Assembly: GCF_007954505.1 (NCBI RefSeq)
Contig: NZ_CP042412.1
Location: 1,240,001 to 1,304,000, forward strand
DNA from: Microbacterium sp. CBA3102
GTDB taxonomy: Bacteria; Actinomycetota; Actinomycetes; Actinomycetales; Microbacteriaceae
DNA: 64,000 bases
Reading direction: 5' to 3'
A model generated the notes under the pieces. That model saw only the letters and a program-made list of their open reading frames with translations, was not told the DNA's origin and made no database searches. This document shows positions 1-6,593 of the stretch, in pieces (position 1 is the stretch's first letter; each line of letters starts with the position of its first letter). The translations under genes were made by a program, and so were the position numbers.

Positions 1-59
1 TTCGGATGGTGGTGGAGCGCGACCGTCCGCGTGAGGTCACCGGCGAGCGCGTGCTCTGA
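1..59 (+). CDS. 3' end of an unidentified CDS
   Basis: An open frame enters from the left edge and ends at a TGA at 57-59. Only 18 codons are visible, ending in ERVL, so no family can be named. It lies 22 bases upstream of the next start in the same direction and may belong to the same transcript. It is called only because the frame is open to the edge and has the strong third-position GC of its neighbours. Confidence 0.4.
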   Translation, partial: RMVVERDRPREVTGERVL

Positions 60-81
60 CCGCCCCCGATAGGGTGCAGGC

Positions 82-378
82 ATGGAAGCGACACAGGGTG
101 ATGCAGCGACCGTCTCGGCCGAGGAAGCGCAGCGGACGATCATCCGCCGCTGGTCGTGGACGGTTGCCGTCGGCCTTCCGCTGATCGCGACGATCGTCGG
201 CATCGCGCTCACGAGCACCGGGACGATCGAGCAGTGGAACTCGCTCGGCGATGACATGTACGACGTCGTCATGCTCCCTGTCTGGCCCGCCGGCCTCGTG
301 CTGCTCAGCGTCGGGCTGCTCGGTCTGACCGCGACGGTTCTCACTGCCGCGGTGCTCACGACGAAGCGCTCCTTCTAA
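82..378 (+). CDS. Small two-helix membrane protein, unknown function
   Basis: A 98-residue protein with a charged, Ala/Glu-rich N-terminus of about 27 residues. Two hydrophobic stretches follow, near residues 28-46 and 67-90, separated by a short polar loop (EQWNSLGDDMYDVV), and the protein ends in a basic TTKRSF. This is the layout of a small integral membrane hairpin protein. The ATG at 82 has a weak purine-rich leader (AGGGTGCAGG). It is followed at once by a strong hairpin shared with the convergent SDR gene. I do not recognise a named family. Confidence 0.6.
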   Translation: MEATQGDAATVSAEEAQRTIIRRWSWTVAVGLPLIATIVGIALTSTGTIEQWNSLGDDMYDVVMLPVWPAGLVLLSVGLLGLTATVLTAAVLTTKRSF

Positions 379-391
379 CCCAGACGCGAAA

Positions 392-420
392 CGCCCCCGC
401 CGTTCGGGTCGGCGGGGGCG
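392..420. terminator. Bidirectional hairpin terminator
   Basis: Perfect 11-bp arms CGCCCCCGCCG and CGGCGGGGGCG flank a 7-base loop, between two convergent genes (stops at 378 and 440). There is no U-tract, as is common for high-GC terminators. It would serve both the membrane protein gene and the SDR gene. Confidence 0.75.
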
Positions 421-439
421 TCGGTCTCGCGGGTGCGGC

Positions 440-1441
440 TTACTGCACCGACCATCCGCCGTCCGAGGCGAGGATCGCGCCGTTGATGTTCACGGCATCG
501 TCCGACAGCAGGAAAGTGATGGATGCCGCGAGGTGCTCGGCCGTCGCCACAGTCGGGATGGCCTGCTGGAACGGGGCGAGGCGGCCGGAGCCGTACTCCG
601 ACATGTGCGGCGGCATCGGGATGCCGGTCGCGACTCCGCCCGGGGCCACGGAGTTCACGCGGATGCCCTTCGGCCCGTACATGAAGGCTGCGGATTTGGT
701 GACGCCGATGATGCCGTGCTTGCTGGCCGTGTAGGCGTTGCCCGAGGCGTTGCCGCGCAGGCCCGCCTCGCTCGAGACGTTGAGGATCGCGCCGCGACCG
801 GCCGCTTCCATGACGGGGATGACCGCGCGCATGAGCTTGAACGGAGCGGTCAGGTTGATCGCGATCACGCGGTCCCAGACGGCGTCGGGGGTCTCGCCAG
901 CGGGCGAGAAGTCGTCGTTGATGCCGGCGACGTTGGCGAGACCGTCGATGCGGTCGCCGGCTGCGGCGAGGACGGCGTCGATCGCGTCCTGCTTCGTGAG
1001 ATCGCCCGCGACCGTGACGATGTCGGCGTCCGGAAGTTCGGTCTTGAGGGCGTCGAGCTTCTCGGCGGCGATGTCGCTGGCGATCACGCGTCCGCCTTCG
1101 CGGGCGATGCGCGCGGCGGTGGCCTTGCCGATCCCCGAGGCAGCGCCGGTGACGATCACGGTCTTGCCGGCGAAGCGACCTGATGTGGGCTTCTCGGTCC
1201 AGCCCTCGGAGGCGTCGTCTTCGGGGATCTCGCCGCCGTTGGCCGCGCGGACGAGGTCGTCGACGACCGACTGGGGGAGCTGGCCCTGGCTCATTGCGAC
1301 GAGCTGCTGAAGGGGGAGCCCGAGCACCGGGGTGAGGAGCTCGGGATCGGCGCCCGTCTTCTCGAAGAGTCCGCGGATGAGGGGCCCGCCGGTCGGGTCG
1401 TTCATCCAGTCGCCGATGGTGGAGTGTGCGGTGAGGGCCAT
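440..1441 (-). CDS. SDR-family NAD(P)-dependent oxidoreductase with N-terminal extension
   Basis: A 333-residue classical short-chain dehydrogenase. The glycine-rich cofactor motif TGAASGIG lies at 98-105, NVAG at 170-173, the catalytic Ser near 223-224 (NVSSE), and Tyr237 with Lys241 in YTASK. The Rossmann core starts only near residue 90. The first 85 or so residues form an extra helical, proline-containing region not found in the usual 250-residue SDR. A GAxS-type pattern in the dinucleotide site does not settle NADH against NADPH, and the substrate cannot be read from sequence. The start at 1441 has AAGGAGAAC just upstream. It is divergent from a TetR gene, which probably controls it. Confidence 0.85.
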   Translation of the reverse strand: MALTAHSTIGDWMNDPTGGPLIRGLFEKTGADPELLTPVLGLPLQQLVAMSQGQLPQSVVDDLVRAANGGEIPEDDASEGWTEKPTSGRFAGKTVIVTGAASGIGKATAARIAREGGRVIASDIAAEKLDALKTELPDADIVTVAGDLTKQDAIDAVLAAAGDRIDGLANVAGINDDFSPAGETPDAVWDRVIAINLTAPFKLMRAVIPVMEAAGRGAILNVSSEAGLRGNASGNAYTASKHGIIGVTKSAAFMYGPKGIRVNSVAPGGVATGIPMPPHMSEYGSGRLAPFQQAIPTVATAEHLAASITFLLSDDAVNINGAILASDGGWSVQ

Positions 1442-1516
1442 GCTCGTTCTCCTTGTTCGGGTTACGCAACGGTGCGTCTACTTATGTTCCAGTGTACGCC
1501 TGAGTACGCTCGGAGG
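1442..1516. promoter_or_regulatory. Divergent promoter region between SDR and TetR genes
   Basis: This 75-bp gap carries both promoters. It contains imperfect repeats of the form GCGTCTAC, GTGTACGC and GAGTACGC within about 45 bases, which is where a TetR dimer operator would be expected. The repeats match only partly (6 of 8 positions for the inverted pair), so the exact operator is a guess. Confidence 0.35.
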
Positions 1517-2086
1517 GTGCCTCGTCCTCGTAGTGAGAAAGCCCGCCAATCCGTGCTGGAGGCGATGCGGCGTGCGCTCGCCGCGGGTGGTTACGACGCC
1601 GTGACCATCGAGGGGCTCGCGGAGGCCGCAGAGGTCTCGAAGCAGACGATCTACCGGTGGTGGCCGTCGAAGGCCGCGATCCTCGGTGAGGCGCTGCTCG
1701 AAGGCGGATTGCCGGGCGCCGAGGTGTCGGTCCCGATGACGGCCGATCTCGGGGCGGACCTGCGGGCGTGGTTCTCGGCGATGAGTGCCGCGCTGGCGGA
1801 TCCGGAGGGCGTCGCGGTTGCTCGCGCGCTCATCGTGGTGACCGCGTCGGATCCCGAACTCGGGCTGGCGTTGAACGAGAAGCTCGCGGCGCCGATCCGC
1901 GAGTGGGTCGCGGGACGGGTCGCACGGGCGGTCGACGCCGGAGACGTGCGGGCCGATGTGGATGCGGCCGCGATCGCGGACCAGTTCATCGCGATGGCGT
2001 CGTACTCCGCGTTGATCGGTCAGCCGTTGAGTGCAGAGCGGGTGGAGGAGACGGTGGTGCGGTTGCTGCGGGGGATCGGGGAGTAG
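1517..2086 (+). CDS. TetR/AcrR-family transcriptional regulator
   Basis: A 189-residue regulator. The N-terminal helix-turn-helix reads ALAAGGYDAVTIEGLAEAA then VSKQTIYRWWPSKAAIL, the standard TetR DNA-binding signature. The all-helical C-terminus resembles TetR_C domains with an unknown ligand. The frame stays open upstream to an ATG at 1424, but that would overlap the divergent SDR start. The GTG at 1517 places PRPRSEKARQ at the N-terminus, the normal distance before the HTH. CGGAGG lies directly before it with no spacer, so the start is a choice rather than a certainty. It probably represses the divergent SDR gene and itself. Confidence 0.85.
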   Translation: MPRPRSEKARQSVLEAMRRALAAGGYDAVTIEGLAEAAEVSKQTIYRWWPSKAAILGEALLEGGLPGAEVSVPMTADLGADLRAWFSAMSAALADPEGVAVARALIVVTASDPELGLALNEKLAAPIREWVAGRVARAVDAGDVRADVDAAAIADQFIAMASYSALIGQPLSAERVEETVVRLLRGIGE

Positions 2087-2202
2087 CCATCGCTCGCAGA
2101 TGATCTTTATACTCGATCAGTCTCTTACGGCGACAATCTGAGAGCGCACCAACTATTGCGTTGCGCTGTGGCGATCTCGGCCGGCCGAGGCGCAGCCCTT
2201 AA

Positions 2203-4482
2203 CTACGCGAGGCGAAAGTCCGACGGTGACTCTAGCGCGCTCATGGCCGACTTGCGTCGTTCCTTGGTGCCTGCGTACAAGGTTGTATTTCCAGCGGACG
2301 ACTTTACCAGCCAGCCCTGAGAAACCAGCTCGCTTAGTACCTTTGGCACTAGGGGCCGATCCGTCAGGCTTAGGCCGCGGCTGAGCGCACCTTCCTTGCG
2401 CGCTGACCCGCTCTGCCCGTACACCTTCTTGAAAATCGTGAGCGCGATCCTTGACTCGCGATCGAGCCCGAGCTGCATTATTCCCGCAGTCGTCTGCGTT
2501 GCTTCGCTGAAGCGATCGATCTCACAATCGGAGAAGTGGTTGGCGAGGGATTGAGGAAGTTGCGACACCCCTTCCAACATCCCGATAAGAGTGCTCTGGA
2601 AATGAGGTGCACGACTGACATCATCGAGCCCAGAAATATCGAGCTTCTCGATCACGCAGTCTCGAAAACTCGTGGCGGCGAAGACGGGATGGTCCGCGAC
2701 CACAAGCTGTTCGAAGTACACGCCAGTAACGAGGAAACTCGTGCTGACGGGCCTTCCTTCATCGGCAAGCTCTGCAGCGACCCGTATCAGATCTGATGTA
2801 ACTGCATCAAAGCGTTTCTGCTTGTCGCGCGCAACGAGCGCAGCCATCACCGCTGAAGATCCGGCGTCGTATTGCATGAGGGCATCCGAGGCAACTTCGA
2901 CTCCGAGATCGCTTGCAGCAGCTGCCCAAGAAGCAACTGACACGAGTGGGTGCGCTTCGGCGTACGGGTTCAGTGCGTAGTCGACCAGATCGAGTGCATA
3001 TGCTGTGTCGGCGAGGTCGCGATCCGCGAACACGCGAACCTCGGCCCCGTCGTCAGGGTCTGCTGCTGCGAGCCCAGGAAGGCGGAGGAGAAGCTGCATC
3101 CCTTCCTCGTCTGGCTGAAGCCCATTGACAGCAACGAAAGCAGACTCAAGCATCTCCATATCTACGGGTCCGGTGGCATCTGAGCGGGAGCGGGCCAGCG
3201 TCGCCACCCTCGACACGATCTGGCGGATCGTCTCTGGCCGGACCGCGCTGAACATTTGCGCCTCGCGCTCGCACATCGCTTCGATGAAGCGGCGCCACCC
3301 AGAGGCACGGCTAACTGAATTTGCCACATCTGCTGCTTGGTCGACATCGATCGACACCAGGTAGCTAAGCAGCAAGGGGCGCATCGGCACCCAGTCGGGT
3401 ACCTTCCATTTGACCCCAGACTGAGACAGAAACTCGGCTAGTTGTAGGTCATCAAAATCAGGGACAGTCAACTGCTCGTGGGTCTTGAATCCAAGCGCTG
3501 ATACCATCTCGGCGCGCCCGGAGAAGTAGTGGGATCGACCGGCAATGACGATCCCGGAACCGGCCGGCGTCTCATTCACCAAGCGGCGGAGAGGGCTTAG
3601 AGCCTCCCATCGGACAGTCTTGAGGTCGGTCGCGCTACCGAACCATCGACTTGGAACGATTTCATCGAACCCATCGAGCAACAATACGCATGCGCCCGCT
3701 CGCCATGCTGAGACCAAGCCGTTTGGATTGTCGAAACCGACTTCCTCCGCGTGACGGCGGAGAATCTCGGCCGGTGTCTTGAGGCCGGCGCAATCTCGAA
3801 GATTGATGTGGACTGGGAAAGGCGTGAGCTTCTGCTTTTTGAAGTGCTCTTTTCGAAGGAGCCGATACAGCTCGCGGAGCGTATGGCTTTTGCCCACGCC
3901 AAAGTTCCCTACAATCAGCGAGCGCTTGCCGTTAATGACGTCTTCCGCGAGGCCGGTGATTGACTTCTCTTCGCCACCAGCATCGATCAGGCGAACCGGG
4001 ACATTCGGTGCCTGGGTCTTCGCCTGAGGGCCAAAGCCAGTGCTTCCAAAGGGAGCCCGGTCTCGGGCCTGTATGTACATCTCTGAATTGCAGATGCGCT
4101 GGTGTAGGGTCGCGATGCTGATTGCATGGACCCTCTCGAGCTTCGATCGTGAGATTGCCTCAATCGCGCTTCGCTGATCTCCGGTGGGCTCATGTAGGGT
4201 TACGAACCACCCGGTTCGCCCCTTTAGTGAGTTGCCAGGCTGGCCACCGATGCCCTTGAGGAGCTCAACGAGTTTTTCTCCATCCTTTGTCGCCTTGTCC
4301 TTCGTGCGCATCGTGGTGAACTCATACGCATGAATCTCATCGTGGCTGACGAAGAGGCCGTCGCGCTCGCGCCCCATGTACATGACGGCTCCCTGCACGC
4401 CCAGGGGGTCGTGAAGAGAGCGAGCAAGGTGTACTCCGCGTACTTCGAAGTCAGGGCCTGACTCGAACTCCTCGTCTCCCAT
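2203..4482 (-). CDS. NACHT-domain STAND NTPase with nuclease-like N-terminus (bNACHT-type defence candidate)
   Basis: A 759-residue protein. Residues 1-140 form an alpha/beta domain with a DGLFVSHDE...YEFTTMRTKDKA segment. D41, E54 and K61/K63 are spaced like a variant PD-(D/E)xK (Mrr-like) site. The NTPase follows: Walker A GNFGVGKS at 192-199, Walker B LLLDGFDE at 267-274 (the NACHT-type acidic cluster) and a GRSHYF sensor segment at 315-320. A helical region, a pentapeptide-repeat-like stretch and a possible winged helix at the C-terminus complete it. In the NACHT family the C-terminus senses and the N-terminus is the effector, so phage-triggered DNA cleavage is inferred. The start at 4482 is preferred over an upstream frame extension because GAGAGGAG lies 8 bases before it. 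Codon use is less GC-biased than in the housekeeping genes here. Confidence 0.85.
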   Translation of the reverse strand: MGDEEFESGPDFEVRGVHLARSLHDPLGVQGAVMYMGRERDGLFVSHDEIHAYEFTTMRTKDKATKDGEKLVELLKGIGGQPGNSLKGRTGWFVTLHEPTGDQRSAIEAISRSKLERVHAISIATLHQRICNSEMYIQARDRAPFGSTGFGPQAKTQAPNVPVRLIDAGGEEKSITGLAEDVINGKRSLIVGNFGVGKSHTLRELYRLLRKEHFKKQKLTPFPVHINLRDCAGLKTPAEILRRHAEEVGFDNPNGLVSAWRAGACVLLLDGFDEIVPSRWFGSATDLKTVRWEALSPLRRLVNETPAGSGIVIAGRSHYFSGRAEMVSALGFKTHEQLTVPDFDDLQLAEFLSQSGVKWKVPDWVPMRPLLLSYLVSIDVDQAADVANSVSRASGWRRFIEAMCEREAQMFSAVRPETIRQIVSRVATLARSRSDATGPVDMEMLESAFVAVNGLQPDEEGMQLLLRLPGLAAADPDDGAEVRVFADRDLADTAYALDLVDYALNPYAEAHPLVSVASWAAAASDLGVEVASDALMQYDAGSSAVMAALVARDKQKRFDAVTSDLIRVAAELADEGRPVSTSFLVTGVYFEQLVVADHPVFAATSFRDCVIEKLDISGLDDVSRAPHFQSTLIGMLEGVSQLPQSLANHFSDCEIDRFSEATQTTAGIMQLGLDRESRIALTIFKKVYGQSGSARKEGALSRGLSLTDRPLVPKVLSELVSQGWLVKSSAGNTTLYAGTKERRKSAMSALESPSDFRLA

Positions 4483-4621
4483 GGCGACGACTCCTCTCTG
4501 AGTGAGCAATATTGGAGCCAGCATAGTGATATATCGAAACACCCATACCTGAGCGCTCCGCGTGATCGAGGCCGGGGGCCACTGGTGGACCTTCGGCGGA
4601 CGGTCAGCCTTGGCGAGGTTT

Positions 4622-5113
4622 CTAGTCTTGACCTCTGATCCGTCCGTCCGCGAATCGCGCCTGGGCCCGATCGTGCCGCTTGCCGACGGGGACCAGTTCC
4701 GTGGCCTTCGGCAGGCCCATCGGCTTAGTCGAGACGTACACGCTCTCGGCGGTGTCGACGCGGAAGGTCTCGTGCCAGACACCCACGGCTCCCGGAGCCT
4801 TGCGGGCGGCGCGGTTGAAGGCGGTCCAGGCGGGACGGTGCTCCTGGTTCGGGCTGGAGGCGTAGGCGTAGAGCTTGTCGATCGATGACCAGTACTGCAC
4901 GACGTAGGGTCCGCCCGAGCCGAGGAGCAGGTGGTAGCCGAGCAGGCCCGAGTCGGGGTCTGTGCTGAGTTCGCGCAGCATCCGAGGCATGGCGGCGAAG
5001 GCCGGCATCCACAGATCGGGGCGCCACCAGCGGTTGATCTGCATCCCGATGTGAAACACGACGAGCTCGCCCTCGTGGCGGTGGGTCATGCGACCCGTGA
5101 TGACTTTCGACAT
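4622..5113 (-). CDS. DUF4188-family protein
   Basis: A 163-residue protein of the DUF4188 type. It is a ferredoxin-fold, monooxygenase-like small protein, recognisable from the opening GRMTHRHEGELVVFHIGMQINRWW and the later HLLLGSGGPYVVQYWSS. The biochemical role of the family is unknown to me; a dimeric alpha/beta barrel stress protein is typical. The frame extends to 5140, but the ATG at 5113 has AAGGAG six bases upstream. It is divergent from a MerR gene, and a triple palindrome lies between them, so MerR control is likely. It interrupts the defence island and is probably unrelated to it. Confidence 0.8.
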   Translation of the reverse strand: MSKVITGRMTHRHEGELVVFHIGMQINRWWRPDLWMPAFAAMPRMLRELSTDPDSGLLGYHLLLGSGGPYVVQYWSSIDKLYAYASSPNQEHRPAWTAFNRAARKAPGAVGVWHETFRVDTAESVYVSTKPMGLPKATELVPVGKRHDRAQARFADGRIRGQD

Positions 5114-5129
5114 GGAGTCTCCTTGGTTA

Positions 5130-5166
5130 GATAGCGTCACTATCCATAATGGATAGCGCTACTATC
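5130..5166. promoter_or_regulatory. Triple-palindrome operator between DUF4188 and MerR genes
   Basis: Two copies of GATAG-N5-CTATC (5130-5144 and 5152-5166) flank a third, central palindrome CTATCCATAATGGATAG. Every half-site is therefore shared by two dyads. The block sits between the two divergent start codons and fits a MerR-dimer operator covering both promoters. Confidence 0.7.
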
Positions 5167-5183
5167 GATGTCAAGAGGTGGCC

Positions 5184-5792
5184 ATGAGAATTTCCGAACT
5201 GTCAGCCGAGGCCGGCGTGACCGTGCCGACGATCAAGTACTACCTGCGCGAAGGGCTGCTGCCCGAGGGCGAGCGGACGTCGCCGACGCAGGCCGCGTAC
5301 GGCGAGAAGCACGTGGAGCGGCTGCGGGTGATCCGGGCACTGCTCGACGCCGGGGTGAGCATCGCGGAGACGCGGCGGGTACTCGGGGCGCTGGACGATC
5401 CGCCGGCGAATGCCCATGACCTGCTCGGAACGGCGCACGCGGCGATCACTCCGCCGGTGGATGAGTCTCTGGATCTGGCGGAAGCGGAGGCGCTGGTCGC
5501 CGGACTCGGGTGGAAGCCAGGGATGTGCGATCAGGCCGTGCTTTACGCGGTGGCGCGCGCGATGCAGGGGCTGGAGCGCGTCGGGTTCACCGTGCCGGAC
5601 GCGGTGATGGCGGAGTACCTCGCGAGCATGCGGCGGATCGCGGACGCGGAGATCGCCGGGGTGCCCGAGGAGTCTGCGGAGGCCGCGGTGCGGTACGTGG
5701 TGCTGGGGTCGGTGCTGGTGGAGCCGTTGTTGTTGGCCCTGCGGCGCGTGGCGCAGCAGGTGAGCTCGGGGGAGCGGTTCGGAGGTTCTTAG
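5184..5792 (+). CDS. MerR-family transcriptional regulator
   Basis: A 202-residue regulator. The N-terminal winged HTH reads MRISELSAEAGVTVPTIKYYLREGLLPEG, the MerR signature, followed by the dimerisation helix HVERLRVIRALLDAGVSIAETRRVL. The C-terminal 120 residues are helical with no cysteine cluster of a metal sensor (a single Cys is visible), so an organic ligand is more likely than a metal. AGAGG lies upstream of ATG 5184; a GTG six bases earlier is in frame but less well placed. Its natural target is the divergent DUF4188 gene. Its stop overlaps the stop of the convergent next gene by four bases. Confidence 0.88.
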   Translation: MRISELSAEAGVTVPTIKYYLREGLLPEGERTSPTQAAYGEKHVERLRVIRALLDAGVSIAETRRVLGALDDPPANAHDLLGTAHAAITPPVDESLDLAEAEALVAGLGWKPGMCDQAVLYAVARAMQGLERVGFTVPDAVMAEYLASMRRIADAEIAGVPEESAEAAVRYVVLGSVLVEPLLLALRRVAQQVSSGERFGGS

Positions 5793-6259
5793 AACGCTCC
5801 GCCGCCTGGATCGTGGGCGACGATTCCCCGGCGGGATGCGGCCAGCTGGGCTACCTGCGGAGTCAACTCTCGTCGAAGGTTGCCGAGATAGACCGCGTAG
5901 TGGTCGGGGTAGGCGGCGCTGAGTTCGAGATACCGGTTACAGGAGCGAGTCATCTCCGAAAGCGGAGCCTGAAGTGAGTCCAGCTGCCGAACGCGGTCGC
6001 GGGTCGCACGGATCTCTGTGCGCATCGACGCTACGCTCGCGTTGGCCCTGGCGAAGTCGGCTGACTGCTCGGCCCCAGGAATCACCGGTTCGGGCCCCTC
6101 GGCTATCGCTCGTCGACGATGAAGCTCGCTGATGAGCGACTGAATCGCTCGCTTCTCATCAAGGCGAACCTTCAGCACATACGTGATTAGTGCGATCAAC
6201 ACCGTGAACACTGCGCCGATAATCGCAACCACGACGTCTGGAATAAACGATTCCCACAT
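5789..6259 (-). CDS. Membrane-anchored coiled-coil protein, unknown
   Basis: A 156-residue protein. It has a short N-terminus, one strong hydrophobic helix near residues 8-29 (DVVVAIIGAVFTVLIALITYV) and then a basic, heptad-rich soluble part (KVRLDEKRAIQSLISELHRRR; MRTEIRATRDRVRQLDSL). This is an anchored helical coiled coil. The frame continues upstream to 6487, but the extension is poor in hydrophobics and looks like noncoding sequence, so ATG 6259 is used; its ribosome site is weak. No family is recognised. It lies immediately upstream of and divergent from the restriction-like operon, and proteins of this shape are common cargo in defence islands. Confidence 0.55.
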   Translation of the reverse strand: MWESFIPDVVVAIIGAVFTVLIALITYVLKVRLDEKRAIQSLISELHRRRAIAEGPEPVIPGAEQSADFARANASVASMRTEIRATRDRVRQLDSLQAPLSEMTRSCNRYLELSAAYPDHYAVYLGNLRRELTPQVAQLAASRRGIVAHDPGGGAF

Positions 6260-6593
6260 GACGACACTTTGGCAGGCAATCCGACAGGTTGCAGCTATTG
6301 AGTCAGGACGCGGTTCCGGTGGCATCTGGCGACCGAGGGCCTCTATCGTCTGCCCGACGTGCGACCCGTTGCATTCTCCTGCTTGGGGCAGGCCTGACGG
6401 TTGATGCGTTCCGCGCCGGTAGGGGGCACCAACTGCTGCTCCCCGCGCGCGATCGAGCAGGTAATCGCCTTCCTGATCCGGTGACAACCGCTAGATAGGA
6501 TGGACGGACGCGGGCACCGCATCGTTGGAGAGGCGGCAAGGCTGCGTGATGTGCTGGCTCCCAACTTGGCGTGCGTGAGAGTAGGACTTCCAT
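6260..6593. promoter_or_regulatory. 334-bp gene-free region upstream of the MTase operon
   Basis: No convincing ORF was seen on either strand. The region must carry the promoter of the methyltransferase operon and that of the divergent membrane protein. A possible -10 (TAGATA/TAGGAT, about 6493-6500) lies roughly 95 bases before the MTase start, leaving a moderately long leader. GTAGGA precedes ATG 6594 as the ribosome site. No strong palindrome was found. Confidence 0.4.

Noticed and set aside
375..1469. 364-residue minus-strand ORF over the SDR gene
   Set aside because: Arg/His-rich composition of a frame shadow; the 440-1441 frame carries all SDR motifs.
4483..4782. 100-residue N-terminal extension of the NACHT protein
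   Set aside because: The extension runs into the DUF4188 gene and lacks a ribosome site, while GAGAGGAG precedes ATG 4482.
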